From an uncultured Verrucomicrobiales bacterium (GTDB lineage Bacteria; Verrucomicrobiota; Verrucomicrobiae; Limisphaerales; CANJSG01): a stretch of DNA of 17,299 nt. Within the stretch, counting starts at the first letter, position 1. Each line of letters starts with the position of its first letter. A model generated the notes under the pieces. The model saw only the letters and a list, made by a program, of their open reading frames with translations, was not told where the DNA came from and did not search any database. Shown here piece after piece: positions 1 through 6,908 of this stretch. The stretch covers positions 1 through 17,299 of the forward strand of contig CAMLMI010000060.1 of the NCBI GenBank assembly GCA_946480965.1, read 5' to 3'. The position numbers were made by a program, and so were the translations under genes.

Positions 1-128
1 GCCGGAGAAGAAGCGACGACGTTTCGGCGGGCGCATCCCGCTCCGGTGTAGGCCGGGCCGATGCTCCGGCCGGTTTGGGTTCATCGGCCTTGACCCCGAA
101 GGCCGAGCGGATTGAATCCATGCCCACC
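1..128 (+). other. Left-edge leader, possibly the tail of an upstream gene
   Basis: The frame starting at base 1 reads 16 residues (AGEEATTFRRAHPAPV) to a TAG at 49-51. The frame starting at base 2 stays open to a TGA at 112-114 with a basic stretch (EKKRRRFGGR). Either could be the C-terminus of a gene lying off the left edge, and I cannot choose between them. A short stem (GGCCGG at 51-56 with CCGGCC at 66-71) directly follows the first stop and could be a weak terminator, but it has no real T-run. No promoter for the gene at 129 is recognisable. Confidence 0.25.
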
Positions 129-965
129 ATGAAACATCTGTTCCAAGCCCTCATCGCGTCCGCGTTGGTGCTGGCCGCCGGCGCGCTTCCCGCCGGAGCC
201 GCCGACTACAAGCCCACCGTCGGCATCCAGACCTGGACGCTGCGCAACCTGAGCTTCGACCAGGTCGTGGCCTTCGCGAAGAAGCACGGGATCAAACAGC
301 TCCAGATGATCGGCAACCACATGGATCCGAAGGCGCCGCTGGAGGAGACGAAACGCAAGAAGGCCATCCTCGATGAGGCCGGGTTGACGGTTTACACGTT
401 CGGCGTGGCGGGCACATCGATGGACAAGGAGGAGAACCGGAAGCTCTTCGAGTTCGCGAAGTTCATGGGGATCAAGGTCATCGTCGTGGAGCCCGGCGAC
501 TACAAGATCCTCGATAACCTCGAAGAGCTGGTGAAGGAGTTCGACATCAAGATCGCCATCCACAACCACGGCATCACCTCGCTCTACGGCAATCCCGCCG
601 TGGTCCAGCAGCTCATCAAGCACCGCGACCCGCGCGTGGGCGTGTGCCTCGACGCCGGCTGGATCGCCAGCACGCGCATGGATGTGGCCAAGGTCTTCCG
701 CGGCTACGCGGGCCGGGTCTATGACATCCACCTGAAGGACAAGAAGGTCACGTCCACGCCCAACGGCGACGTGGCGACCGACACCGAGGTCGGCCAGGGC
801 GACGCGAACTACAAGGGACTCTTCGAGGAGCTGAAGAAGGCCAACTGGAACGGCGTAATGGCCATCGAGACCGACAGCAACGGCTTCGCCTCCTCGCCCG
901 ACAAGTTCGTGGAAGCGGCGCTCCAGTTCGTGGAAAAGAGCTTTCCCGCCGAGACGGTGAAGTAG
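129..965 (+). CDS. Exported sugar phosphate isomerase/epimerase-like TIM-barrel protein
   Basis: A 278-residue protein of the xylose-isomerase-like TIM-barrel superfamily (AP endonuclease 2 fold). Residues 1-24 form a classical signal peptide: MKH, a hydrophobic core, then PAGAA before DYKP, so it probably acts in the periplasm. Residues expected to bind the divalent metal and substrate are visible: E121 (VVEPGD), H145-N146-H147 (IHNHG), D175 (CLDAGW), H201 (DIHLKD) and E247 (AIETD), with a conserved GQGD loop at 222-225. Family members isomerise or epimerise sugars and related polyols, but the substrate cannot be read from sequence. I chose ATG 129 because it begins exactly at the signal peptide. 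ATG 120 and TTG 75 are in frame but add unlike residues. No clear Shine-Dalgarno is present. The gene ends at a TAG followed by a good terminator, so it is the last or only gene of its unit. Confidence 0.88.
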   Translation: MKHLFQALIASALVLAAGALPAGAADYKPTVGIQTWTLRNLSFDQVVAFAKKHGIKQLQMIGNHMDPKAPLEETKRKKAILDEAGLTVYTFGVAGTSMDKEENRKLFEFAKFMGIKVIVVEPGDYKILDNLEELVKEFDIKIAIHNHGITSLYGNPAVVQQLIKHRDPRVGVCLDAGWIASTRMDVAKVFRGYAGRVYDIHLKDKKVTSTPNGDVATDTEVGQGDANYKGLFEELKKANWNGVMAIETDSNGFASSPDKFVEAALQFVEKSFPAETVK

Positions 966-998
966 CCGAGGACCGGGTTTCCACACGCCCAAAGCAAC

Positions 999-1032
999 CC
1001 GCCGCCGGATCGTTCCAGCGGCGGTTTTTTTT
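999..1032 (+). terminator. Intrinsic terminator after the isomerase-like gene
   Basis: CCGCCGC (999-1005) pairs with GCGGCGG (1018-1024). After one C/A mismatch the stem continues with two G-C pairs around the loop ATCGTT. Eight T residues follow directly (1025-1032). The distance from the stop codon (34 bases) and the + orientation fit termination of the upstream gene. Confidence 0.85.
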
Positions 1033-1045
1033 GTGCGCCGACCGA

Positions 1046-1143
1046 CCCACCCCTGACCCCTCCGAGGAGGGGATAAGACAGGACGTCCCCCGACCGCCGG
1101 ACGCGTGCCATCGGTTCCCCTCCTCGGAGGGGTCAGGGGTGGG
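1046..1143. repeat. Extragenic palindromic element with perfect 27-base inverted repeat
   Basis: The arm at 1046-1072 (CCCACCCCTGACCCCTCC... to GGGG) is the exact reverse complement of the arm at 1117-1143. They are separated by 44 bases. The inner half of each arm (CCCCTCC-GAGGAGGGG) is itself nearly self-complementary. The arrangement resembles REP/BIME-type or miniature inverted-repeat elements. On the reverse strand it reads as Pro/Arg-rich peptide (PPLTPPRRG), the sort of sequence often mis-annotated as protein. No flanking target duplication is evident. With only one copy visible, mobility is inferred. Confidence 0.75.
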
Positions 1144-1190
1144 TTCCGCAACTCATGTTGCCGAAAGCCGAGAGATGACGGCATCCCAAT

Positions 1191-1252
1191 CTCAATCGTT
1201 CTCTTCATCGTAATCCCGGACCGTAGGGATTGGGATGAAGACCAAGATTGAG
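1191..1252. repeat. Imperfect long hairpin upstream of trxB
   Basis: Bases 1191-1217 pair with 1226-1252 around the 8-base loop GGACCGTA, with 22 of 27 positions complementary. Uninterrupted blocks include GGGATT, GATGAAGA and GATTGAG against their complements. It lies 64 bases before the trxB start and differs in sequence from the palindrome at 1046-1143. It may be a second extragenic repeat, or a structured leader if trxB transcription begins upstream of it. No run of T follows, so it is not a standard terminator. Confidence 0.6.
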
Positions 1253-1316
1253 GCACGGCCTTGGGGACTCGTCGCTGGACAACCCAATGGGCCTTACCTA
1301 CCGTCCCGCCGCCATC

Positions 1317-2249
1317 ATGGAAAAAGTCGTCATCATCGGCACCGGCTGCGCCGGACTCACCGCCGCCATCTACACCGCCCGCGCGAACCTTTCCCCGCTG
1401 GTCCTCACCGGCACGATGCCCGGCGGCCTGCTCACCACCACGAGCACCGTGGAGAATTTCCCCGGCTTCCCCGAGGGCGTGGACGGCTACGAGCTGATGG
1501 TGCGGATGCAGCAGCAGGCCGAGAAGTTCGGCGCGCGCATCAAGACCCTCGTCACCGTCGAGTCCGTCGATCTCTCCCAGCGACCCTACAAGCTCGTGGT
1601 GGACGGCGAACTGGTGGAGACCGAGACGATCATCATCGCGACCGGCGCGGGCCATCGCCATCTCGGCTTGGACAGCGAACACCTGCTGGAGAAGAAGGGC
1701 GTGACCTATTGCGCCACCTGCGACGGTGCCTGGCCGATGTTCCGCAACCAACCGCTGGTCGTTGTGGGCGGTGGTGACTCTGCCTGCGAAGAGGCCACTT
1801 ACCTGACGCGCTTCGGCTCCGTGGTGCACCTGGTTCATCGCCGCGACTCGCTCCGCGCCTCCAAGATCATGGCCGACCGGACACTGGCCCATGAGAAGAT
1901 CAAACCCATCTGGAACACGGTCGTGACCGAGATCCTCGATGTGCAGCAGGACAAGGTCACGGGCGTGCGGCTCAAGAACCTCGTCACCGGCGAGGAATCC
2001 GTCCTGCCCTGCGCGGGCGTCTTCGTCGCCATCGGCCACGTGCCGAACACCCAGATCTTCCAGGGCAAGCTGGAGATGGACGAGAACGGCTACGTCATCC
2101 GCAAGGAAGGTTCGCAGACCAGCGTGCCCGGCGTCTTCGTGGCGGGCGACTGCTCGGACCACGTCTATCGCCAGGCGATCACCGCCGCCGGGATGGGCTG
2201 CGCGGCGGCCATCGACGCCGAGCGGTATCTGGCGGCGCTCAACCAATGA
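1317..2249 (+). CDS. trxB: Thioredoxin reductase (NADPH), fungal/plant-like type
   Basis: A 310-residue flavoprotein, full length for low-molecular-weight thioredoxin reductase. It transfers electrons from NADPH through FAD and a redox disulfide to thioredoxin in the cytoplasm. The FAD-binding GxGxAGL stretch is at residues 8-14 (GTGCAGL). The redox CATCDG motif has C132 and C135. The NADPH domain shows GGGDSACEEA (151-160) and the phosphate-binding HRRDSLRA (174-181). The second FAD motif is VAGD (275-278), followed by YRQA. The run CATCDGA..MFRN..L.VVGGGDSACEEA is closer to yeast and plant NTR enzymes than to E. coli TrxB, as I recall the family. I prefer ATG 1317 (MEKVVIIG) because it starts at the first beta strand. 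ATG 1287 and TTG 1248 only add non-conserved residues. It probably heads a three-gene unit. No thioredoxin gene is adjacent. Confidence 0.95.
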   Translation: MEKVVIIGTGCAGLTAAIYTARANLSPLVLTGTMPGGLLTTTSTVENFPGFPEGVDGYELMVRMQQQAEKFGARIKTLVTVESVDLSQRPYKLVVDGELVETETIIIATGAGHRHLGLDSEHLLEKKGVTYCATCDGAWPMFRNQPLVVVGGGDSACEEATYLTRFGSVVHLVHRRDSLRASKIMADRTLAHEKIKPIWNTVVTEILDVQQDKVTGVRLKNLVTGEESVLPCAGVFVAIGHVPNTQIFQGKLEMDENGYVIRKEGSQTSVPGVFVAGDCSDHVYRQAITAAGMGCAAAIDAERYLAALNQ

Positions 2250-2271
2250 CCCGGAAGCCGGGCAAAAGCGG

Positions 2272-2874
2272 ATGGATGACCAGCAGCCGAGATTTTCCGA
2301 CGAGGATCTGGAGCTGTTCCCGTCCGGTGGGGTTCGGGAAGGCCTGCTGGTTGAATCGGCAGTGATCCAAGGATTTCCCTGTCTCGGGGAACGGACCGTT
2401 GGATTCTACGAGGACGGAGCGCTTCGTTTCGCCACGGCAGCGAAGGCGTTTCGGGTCGAACGGATCTGCTGCGCGCCGGGAAATATTTTCTACCTGCACG
2501 AAAGCGGCGAACTGCTGAACGCCGCCCTCGAAGAGGAACTGGTGACGGGTCCGCTGCGCGTGGGGAAAGGATGCCGGGCGACGTTCGACGAGGACGGGAG
2601 GTTGATCGAACATTCCCGGGCGCTGGAGCAGGATCAGACGATCCAAGGTTGGCCGGTCAGTGCGCTGTTCGACGTATGGTTCCATGCCGGAGGCGGTCCC
2701 AGCCTGCTGGTCCTGTCCCGGCCACATGCCTTCGCCGGAGATACCTTCCCGAAATGGACCGAGCTTTCCCTGGACCCGGATGGACAGGTGATCGATGCGG
2801 TCCGCTTGGAAGTGGAACCGGGGCAGGGATACAAACAACGCGTCTGCGGCCTATTCCCCGTTCCTTGGGATTGA
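2272..2874 (+). CDS. Hypothetical protein with DG-centred repeats
   Basis: A 200-residue protein I do not recognise. It lies 22 bases after trxB and 19 before the methyltransferase gene, in the same orientation, so it is probably co-transcribed. It has no signal peptide or membrane segment and is acidic, so likely cytoplasmic. A recurring pattern of aromatic or hydrophobic residue, two to three residues, D/S-G-x-L/V, then A/hydrophobic appears four times: FYEDGALRFATA (45-56), YLHESGELLNAA (74-85), TFDEDGRLIEHS (104-115) and SLDPDGQVIDAV (146-157). This is reminiscent of MORN/YwqK-like beta-repeat proteins, but the match is loose and I assign no function. Start ATG 2272 is the first plausible start after trxB; no strong Shine-Dalgarno precedes it. 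Codon use matches its neighbours. Confidence 0.7.
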   Translation: MDDQQPRFSDEDLELFPSGGVREGLLVESAVIQGFPCLGERTVGFYEDGALRFATAAKAFRVERICCAPGNIFYLHESGELLNAALEEELVTGPLRVGKGCRATFDEDGRLIEHSRALEQDQTIQGWPVSALFDVWFHAGGGPSLLVLSRPHAFAGDTFPKWTELSLDPDGQVIDAVRLEVEPGQGYKQRVCGLFPVPWD

Positions 2875-2893
2875 TCCCGTCGTCGCCGAACCG

Positions 2894-3553
2894 ATGCCCG
2901 AAGAGCTGCTCCAATCCTTGACCGCCTACTACGCCGCCCGCGCGGCGGAATACGAGACCATCTACCGGAAACCGGAGCGCCAGGCGGATCTGGGCCGGTT
3001 GGAGGCGCTGCTGCTCGGGACCCTGCGTGGCCGGTCAGTGTGCGAGATCGCCTGCGGCACCGGCTACTGGACCGAACGCATCGCGCCGGTGGCAGCGCGG
3101 GTTTTCGCGTCGGATTTCAACGAGGAGGTTCTCGCCATCGCCCGCAGCAAACCGCTTCCTCCGGGACGTGTCCGCTTCGTGCGGGCCGACGCCTACCAAC
3201 TGCCGGAGCCGCCGTTTGCCTGCGACGCGGCCGTGGCCGGGTTTTGGTGGTCCCACATTCCCAAGACTCGGCAGCTCGAATTCCTCACCGGGCTGCACGC
3301 CCGATAGGAGCCCGGAGCCGAAGTCATCTTCTTCGACAGCCGCTTCGTGTCTGGCAGCAACACGCCAATCCACCGCGCCGACGGCGACGGGAACACCTAC
3401 CAGCTCCGCACGCTGCGCGACGGCTCGACACACGAGGTGCTGAAAAACTTTCCCAGCCGCGAAGAGCTTCGCTCAGCGGTCGCCTCTCAGGGTCGAGACA
3501 TTGAAGTCGTCGAGCTGACCTACTTCTGGTGGATGCGGTATCGGGTTGGGTAA
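2894..3553 (+). pseudogene. SAM-dependent methyltransferase interrupted by one in-frame TAG
   Basis: A class I (Rossmann-fold) methyltransferase of 219 codons with TAG at codon 138 (3305-3307). The upstream 137 residues carry the SAM-binding motif I (VCEIACGTGYWT, 49-60), the acidic end of beta-2 (D74 in ASDFN) and the RADAYQLP segment (97-104), then beta-4 and a WWSHIP stretch. The same frame continues for 81 residues (EPGAEVIFFDSRFVSGSN... to WWMRYRVG) and contains the remaining strands of the fold. HAR-stop-EPG strongly resembles the usual HARLEPG linker, so a leucine or similar codon probably mutated to TAG. The downstream frame is undamaged, which suggests a recent mutation, a base-calling error or readthrough. 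ATG 2894 is the chosen start. The substrate is unknown. It is last in the trxB unit and convergent with the acetyltransferase. Confidence 0.8.
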
Positions 3554-3576
3554 AGGCTCGGCGGGACCGTTGATGG

Positions 3577-4392
3577 TCAACTTGGCCCGGGTTGGCCGGG
3601 GTGCGGAGGGCGGTTTTCGTCGAGACGGGGACTGGGCTTGACCGAGCCGCAAAGGATATGGGCGTGGGGGACGAATCCGGCGCGTTGCAGGGTCCGGCGC
3701 GAGGCAAGGTTTTCGGGGCTGCAACGGGCGCAGGGGATGGCACCGAGATCGTAGCAGAGCCGCTTCAGTTCCTGGACGAAGTAGGAGCCCAAGCCGCGTC
3801 GTCGAAACGGCTCCTCGATCTCCATGTGGAGATCGGCGTAGGGGCGGTTGTAGTGGAACAGTATCCCGCCTTGGCCCGCCGTCTTCCCAGCCGCTTCCAG
3901 AAGCCATTCGCCGCCGCCTTGGCGGCTTTCCAGGCAGGCCAGGATTTCCTCCGTGGAATTCTTTGGCTTCAGGGAGGCACCGGGAGAAACGAGGGCGGTG
4001 GCGAGGGCGTCATGGAAAACGATCTTCTCGCTCACGATGTCGCGGCCGTAGGCGTGGAGCATGACCGACAGGACCGGATCGTTGCTCTGCACCTCCAAGA
4101 ACCGTGCCTTGCTCGCGTCGAGAAAAGCTTCGAACAGGTCGAAGGCGCGGGTGCGATGTTCCGGCAAGAGGTAGAACTCGAACACGGTGGGTTTGCCCAG
4201 CCATGGTCCCGCGATGGCCACCGAACCGAAGCCCGCGATGGCTCCGGACTGTTCGAGCAGGTAGCAACGGGCCCATCCTTCCCGACGATGGATCGAGTCG
4301 TGGACGATCTGGCCGTTCATCTCCGCCCGATGACGGGTGCGCCACGGAAGCGTCTCCGAAGCGGCGGCGAGGTGGGTTCGGATCGGGTTCAT
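3577..4392 (-). CDS. GNAT-family N-acetyltransferase (two GNAT-like halves)
   Basis: A 271-residue cytoplasmic protein. The C-terminal half (about 135-250) contains the acetyl-CoA-binding motif A, EEPFRRRGLGSYFVQEL (193-209), in which RRRGLG matches the Q/RxxGxG/A signature. It is followed by the family's closing pattern of SPENLASRRTLQRAGF (225-240). The N-terminal half (about 38-115) has a weaker GNAT-like run: a YLLEQSGAIAGFGSVAI strand pair, EFYLLPEHR, then an amphipathic helix. That suggests a tandem-GNAT protein with one catalytic copy. The acceptor is unknown. The start lies 15 bases beyond the stop of the terminal permease on the same strand, so it is probably the last gene of that transcript. 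The TGA at 3577-3579 lies only 23 bases from the convergent methyltransferase stop, with no convincing bidirectional terminator between. Confidence 0.85.
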   Translation of the reverse strand: MNPIRTHLAAASETLPWRTRHRAEMNGQIVHDSIHRREGWARCYLLEQSGAIAGFGSVAIAGPWLGKPTVFEFYLLPEHRTRAFDLFEAFLDASKARFLEVQSNDPVLSVMLHAYGRDIVSEKIVFHDALATALVSPGASLKPKNSTEEILACLESRQGGGEWLLEAAGKTAGQGGILFHYNRPYADLHMEIEEPFRRRGLGSYFVQELKRLCYDLGAIPCARCSPENLASRRTLQRAGFVPHAHILCGSVKPSPRLDENRPPHPGQPGPS

Positions 4393-4407
4393 GGTTGGAT
4401 GCCGTTC

Positions 4408-6792
4408 TCAGTCCGTGCGCAGGGCCGTCATCGGGTCCACGCGGCTGGCGCGCCGGGCGGGAATCCAGCAGGCCAGGAAGGCGACGGCAAGCAGGAGTCC
4501 GCCGGCGAGGGCGAACACACCGGGGGCATTGGGTTTCAGGCCCGGAGTGATTGACGAGAGAACGCGGGCCATGCCGAAAGCGCCCAGACTTCCGAACACC
4601 AGTCCCGCGACGGAGAGACGCAGCCCCCGGCCCAGCACCAGCCAGAGCACTTCGCGGATCTGTGCGCCGAGCGCCATGCGGACGCCGATCTCGTTCGTCC
4701 GCTGGTTCACGAAGCCGGCGATCACCCCGTAGGTGCCCAGCGCGGCCAGCAGCAACCCCAGCCCCGCGAACGACGCCAGCAGCCAACCGGCAACGGCGAC
4801 CTGGCCAAAGAAGCGTCCCACCTGGGCCCGCACGGAACCGGCCTCGCTCAACGGCAGGTCGGGATCGAGCTCCGCCACGGCGCGGCGCAGCAGGTCACCC
4901 GTGACGTGGCCCCGCACCGCCACGGCCAGGCCGGATGCCGCGTCCTGTGTGAGCGGGCGGTAGCACTGGAAGCGCGTGGTGGGTTCTCCCGGATCGGTGG
5001 CGGACCGGACATCGGCCACCACGCCGACGATTTCCTGCCAGGCGTCCGGCTGGCCGATGCGTTGGCCGATGGCGGAGGAACCGGGCCAGCAGGCCTTGGC
5101 GAAGGCCTCGTTGATGATGACCACGGCGGCGCTGTTGGCCGTGTCGCTGCGGGTGAATTCGCGCCCTTCCAACAACCGCACGCCGAGCGTCGCGAAGTAG
5201 CCGGGCGAGACGATCACCAGGCTGCTGAGGCTGCTGGTGACGGGCGTGGCGGAGGATTCGACCGACAGTCCGATGTGGCTGCGCGCGCCGGAGACGGGCA
5301 GTGCGTTGGCCACGGCGGCGCGCTCCGCGCCGGGCATGGAGGCGAGCTTTTCCTGGAGACGTTCCGCGAAGCGGCGGCGGGCGTCGGCGTCGGGATAGGT
5401 CGCGTTCGGGAGGTTCAGATAACCGGCGTGCAGGCCGTCGATGCGCCAGCCCGGATCGGCGGTGCTGAAGCGGCCCAGGCCGTTCACCACGAGACCTGCT
5501 CCCACGAGAAGCATGAGGGCCAGCGCGACCTGTGCGACGATCAGACCGTGGCGCAGGCGGTGGCGGGAAGAGCCGCCGCCGTCGCGCGCGCCCTGCTTGA
5601 GCGCGGTGTTGAGATCGGCGCGCGACGCCAGCCACGCGGGCGCGAGCCCGAAGGCCAGGCCCGAAAGCGTGGACACGAGCAGGGCGAAGCCCAGCACGGC
5701 GAAGTTCAGCTCCAGCCGGAGCATCGGCCGTCCCCCTTCCTCCAGGCGGAGGGCGAGCCATTGGTTCGTCCAGTGGGCCAGGAGCAGCCCGAGCAATCCG
5801 CCCAGCGCGGCCAGCAGCAGGTTCTCCGTCAGCAACTGGCGCAGCAGGCGGCCGCGCGGCGCGCCCAGCGCGCCCCGGATGGCGAGTTCGCGCGAACGCA
5901 GCGCGGTTCGGGCGAACTGGAGGTTGGCCAGGTTCGCGCAGGCGATCAGCAGCACGAAGCCCGCGAGCCCCATGATCAGCCACAGCATGGTCCGGCCGCG
6001 CGGGTCCATGCGGGACTTGGCCAGCGCCACGACGCGCAGGTCCGTGTCCGAGTTGTTGTCCGGAAACTCCGCGCGCAGGCGGGCGGCGAGCGTGGCGAGT
6101 CCGGCGTTGGCCTGGCCCAGCGTGACGCCGGGTTTCAGCCGGGCGAAGACGTCGAGGTAGTGGTTTCCGCGCACCGCGCTCTCGGCGTCGCTGAAGGCGA
6201 GCGGCCGGATCAGGTCGGCCGAGCTCCAGCCCTGGCGGTCGGAGAATTCCGGCGGCATCACGCCGACGACGGTGACGGGCACGCCGTCCAGCCGAAGCGT
6301 GCGGCCGACCACTTCAGGGTCGGCGTTGAAGCGGCGCAGCCAGAAGGCGTGGTTCAGGAGCACCACGTCGTTGCGGCCCGGTTGGTCCTCTTCCGGCAGG
6401 AAGGCGCGGCCGAGCTTCGGTTGGATGCCGAGCATCGGCAGCAGGTCGGACGTGGCCAGCTCCACGCGCAGCCGTTCGGCCGGCTGGCCCGGCTCCGACA
6501 GGTTGGCCGAACGCGAGGTCGTGGCGGCCATGTGGGTGAAGACCGCGTTCTGCTCCCGTTGGTCCAGGAAGTTGGCCGGCGAGTGCGGCCAGCGCTGCGA
6601 ATGCGGCGAGGTGCGGAAGACGCGCACCAGCCGGTCGGCCTCGGGATACGGCTGCTCCGGCATCAGCAGCGAATGCAGCCCGCTGAACATCGAGGTGTTC
6701 ACGCCGATGCCGAGGGCGAGGGTGAGCACGGCCACGGCGGTGAAGCCGGGGTTCTTCAGCAGTTGGCGGAGGGCGAACTTGAGGTCGTTCAT
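4408..6792 (-). CDS. ADOP-type MacB/FtsX permease 1 (last in the array)
   Basis: A 794-residue inner-membrane protein, the usual size for acidobacterial duplicated orphan permeases. Helix 1 is at about 17-39. A MacB-like periplasmic domain spans roughly 45-260, including the ERLRVELATSDLLPMLGIQPKLGRAF-type core. Four helices lie near 268-292, 318-341, 363-387 and 415-437. A second periplasmic domain (about 440-660) is followed by helices near 665-690, 712-745 and 757-778. Both FtsX units keep the cytoplasmic coupling-type sequence: RSRELAIRGALGA (299-311) and [13 protein letters not shown] (698-710). The end is PARRASRVDPMTALRTD. Relatives move or sense lipids, peptides or drugs with a MacB-type ATPase; none is nearby, so the role is open. 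It is the shortest copy and ends in RTD rather than RSE. No Shine-Dalgarno: a CT-rich tract precedes ATG. Confidence 0.92.
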   Translation of the reverse strand: MNDLKFALRQLLKNPGFTAVAVLTLALGIGVNTSMFSGLHSLLMPEQPYPEADRLVRVFRTSPHSQRWPHSPANFLDQREQNAVFTHMAATTSRSANLSEPGQPAERLRVELATSDLLPMLGIQPKLGRAFLPEEDQPGRNDVVLLNHAFWLRRFNADPEVVGRTLRLDGVPVTVVGVMPPEFSDRQGWSSADLIRPLAFSDAESAVRGNHYLDVFARLKPGVTLGQANAGLATLAARLRAEFPDNNSDTDLRVVALAKSRMDPRGRTMLWLIMGLAGFVLLIACANLANLQFARTALRSRELAIRGALGAPRGRLLRQLLTENLLLAALGGLLGLLLAHWTNQWLALRLEEGGRPMLRLELNFAVLGFALLVSTLSGLAFGLAPAWLASRADLNTALKQGARDGGGSSRHRLRHGLIVAQVALALMLLVGAGLVVNGLGRFSTADPGWRIDGLHAGYLNLPNATYPDADARRRFAERLQEKLASMPGAERAAVANALPVSGARSHIGLSVESSATPVTSSLSSLVIVSPGYFATLGVRLLEGREFTRSDTANSAAVVIINEAFAKACWPGSSAIGQRIGQPDAWQEIVGVVADVRSATDPGEPTTRFQCYRPLTQDAASGLAVAVRGHVTGDLLRRAVAELDPDLPLSEAGSVRAQVGRFFGQVAVAGWLLASFAGLGLLLAALGTYGVIAGFVNQRTNEIGVRMALGAQIREVLWLVLGRGLRLSVAGLVFGSLGAFGMARVLSSITPGLKPNAPGVFALAGGLLLAVAFLACWIPARRASRVDPMTALRTD

Positions 6793-6908
6793 GGCGGAGA
6801 AGAGGGAAGTGTTCAGCGATCAGTCGTCAGTTCTCGGTGGGCTGGGATGTGTTTGGTGCATGAGCGACTGACTTCACTGGCTCCTGCCTTCTGAATGCTG
6901 GTCACTGG
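6793..6908. repeat. Class A junction spacer, copy 1
   Basis: This 116-base spacer separates the stop of permease 2 from the start of permease 1. By my alignment it is about 89-90% identical to the spacer at 9354-9468 (roughly 12 substitutions and one gap). It carries an imperfect inverted repeat, the CAGCGATCAGTCGTCAG side (6814-6830) against CTGAATGCTGGTCACTGG (from 6891), about 14 of 21 positions. No T-run follows in the direction of transcription, so read-through into permease 1 is expected. Confidence 0.8.

Larger units (their letters stand above)
966..1316. other. Non-coding intergenic region with stacked palindromes
   Basis: This 351-base gap holds, in order, the isomerase-gene terminator, the perfect 27-base inverted repeat pair and the 22/27 hairpin. 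Open frames here are short and are read through the palindromes. I see no convincing sigma-70 -35/-10 pair, although the trxB promoter should lie somewhere before 1317. Confidence 0.7.

Noticed and set aside
75..128. Upstream TTG (75) or ATG (120) start for the isomerase-like gene
   Set aside because: The ATG at 129 starts exactly at a standard signal peptide. The extra residues look like non-coding translation and would bury the signal sequence.
1031..1213. Small + strand ORF (60 codons) in the intergenic region
   Set aside because: It is read through the inverted-repeat arms (PTPDPSEEG... is palindrome translation), with no start signal and no family resemblance.
81..2246. Open reading frame of 721 codons on the - strand
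   Set aside because: It lies antisense to the isomerase-like and trxB genes and runs through both palindromes and the terminator. Its His/Arg/Gly/Val-rich composition is that of a shadow frame in GC-rich DNA, and the sense-strand genes have clear family motifs.
3305..3307. TAG as a pyrrolysine or selenocysteine codon
   Set aside because: Selenocysteine uses TGA. Pyrrolysine occurs in methylamine methyltransferases of a different fold, and the position corresponds to an ordinary Leu in the HARLEPG linker.
3554..3590. Bidirectional terminator between the convergent methyltransferase and GNAT genes
   Set aside because: Only a 5-bp stem with a 3-base loop (GTTGA-TGG-TCAAC, 3569-3581) is present, with no T-run on either strand. 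It also includes the GNAT stop codon.
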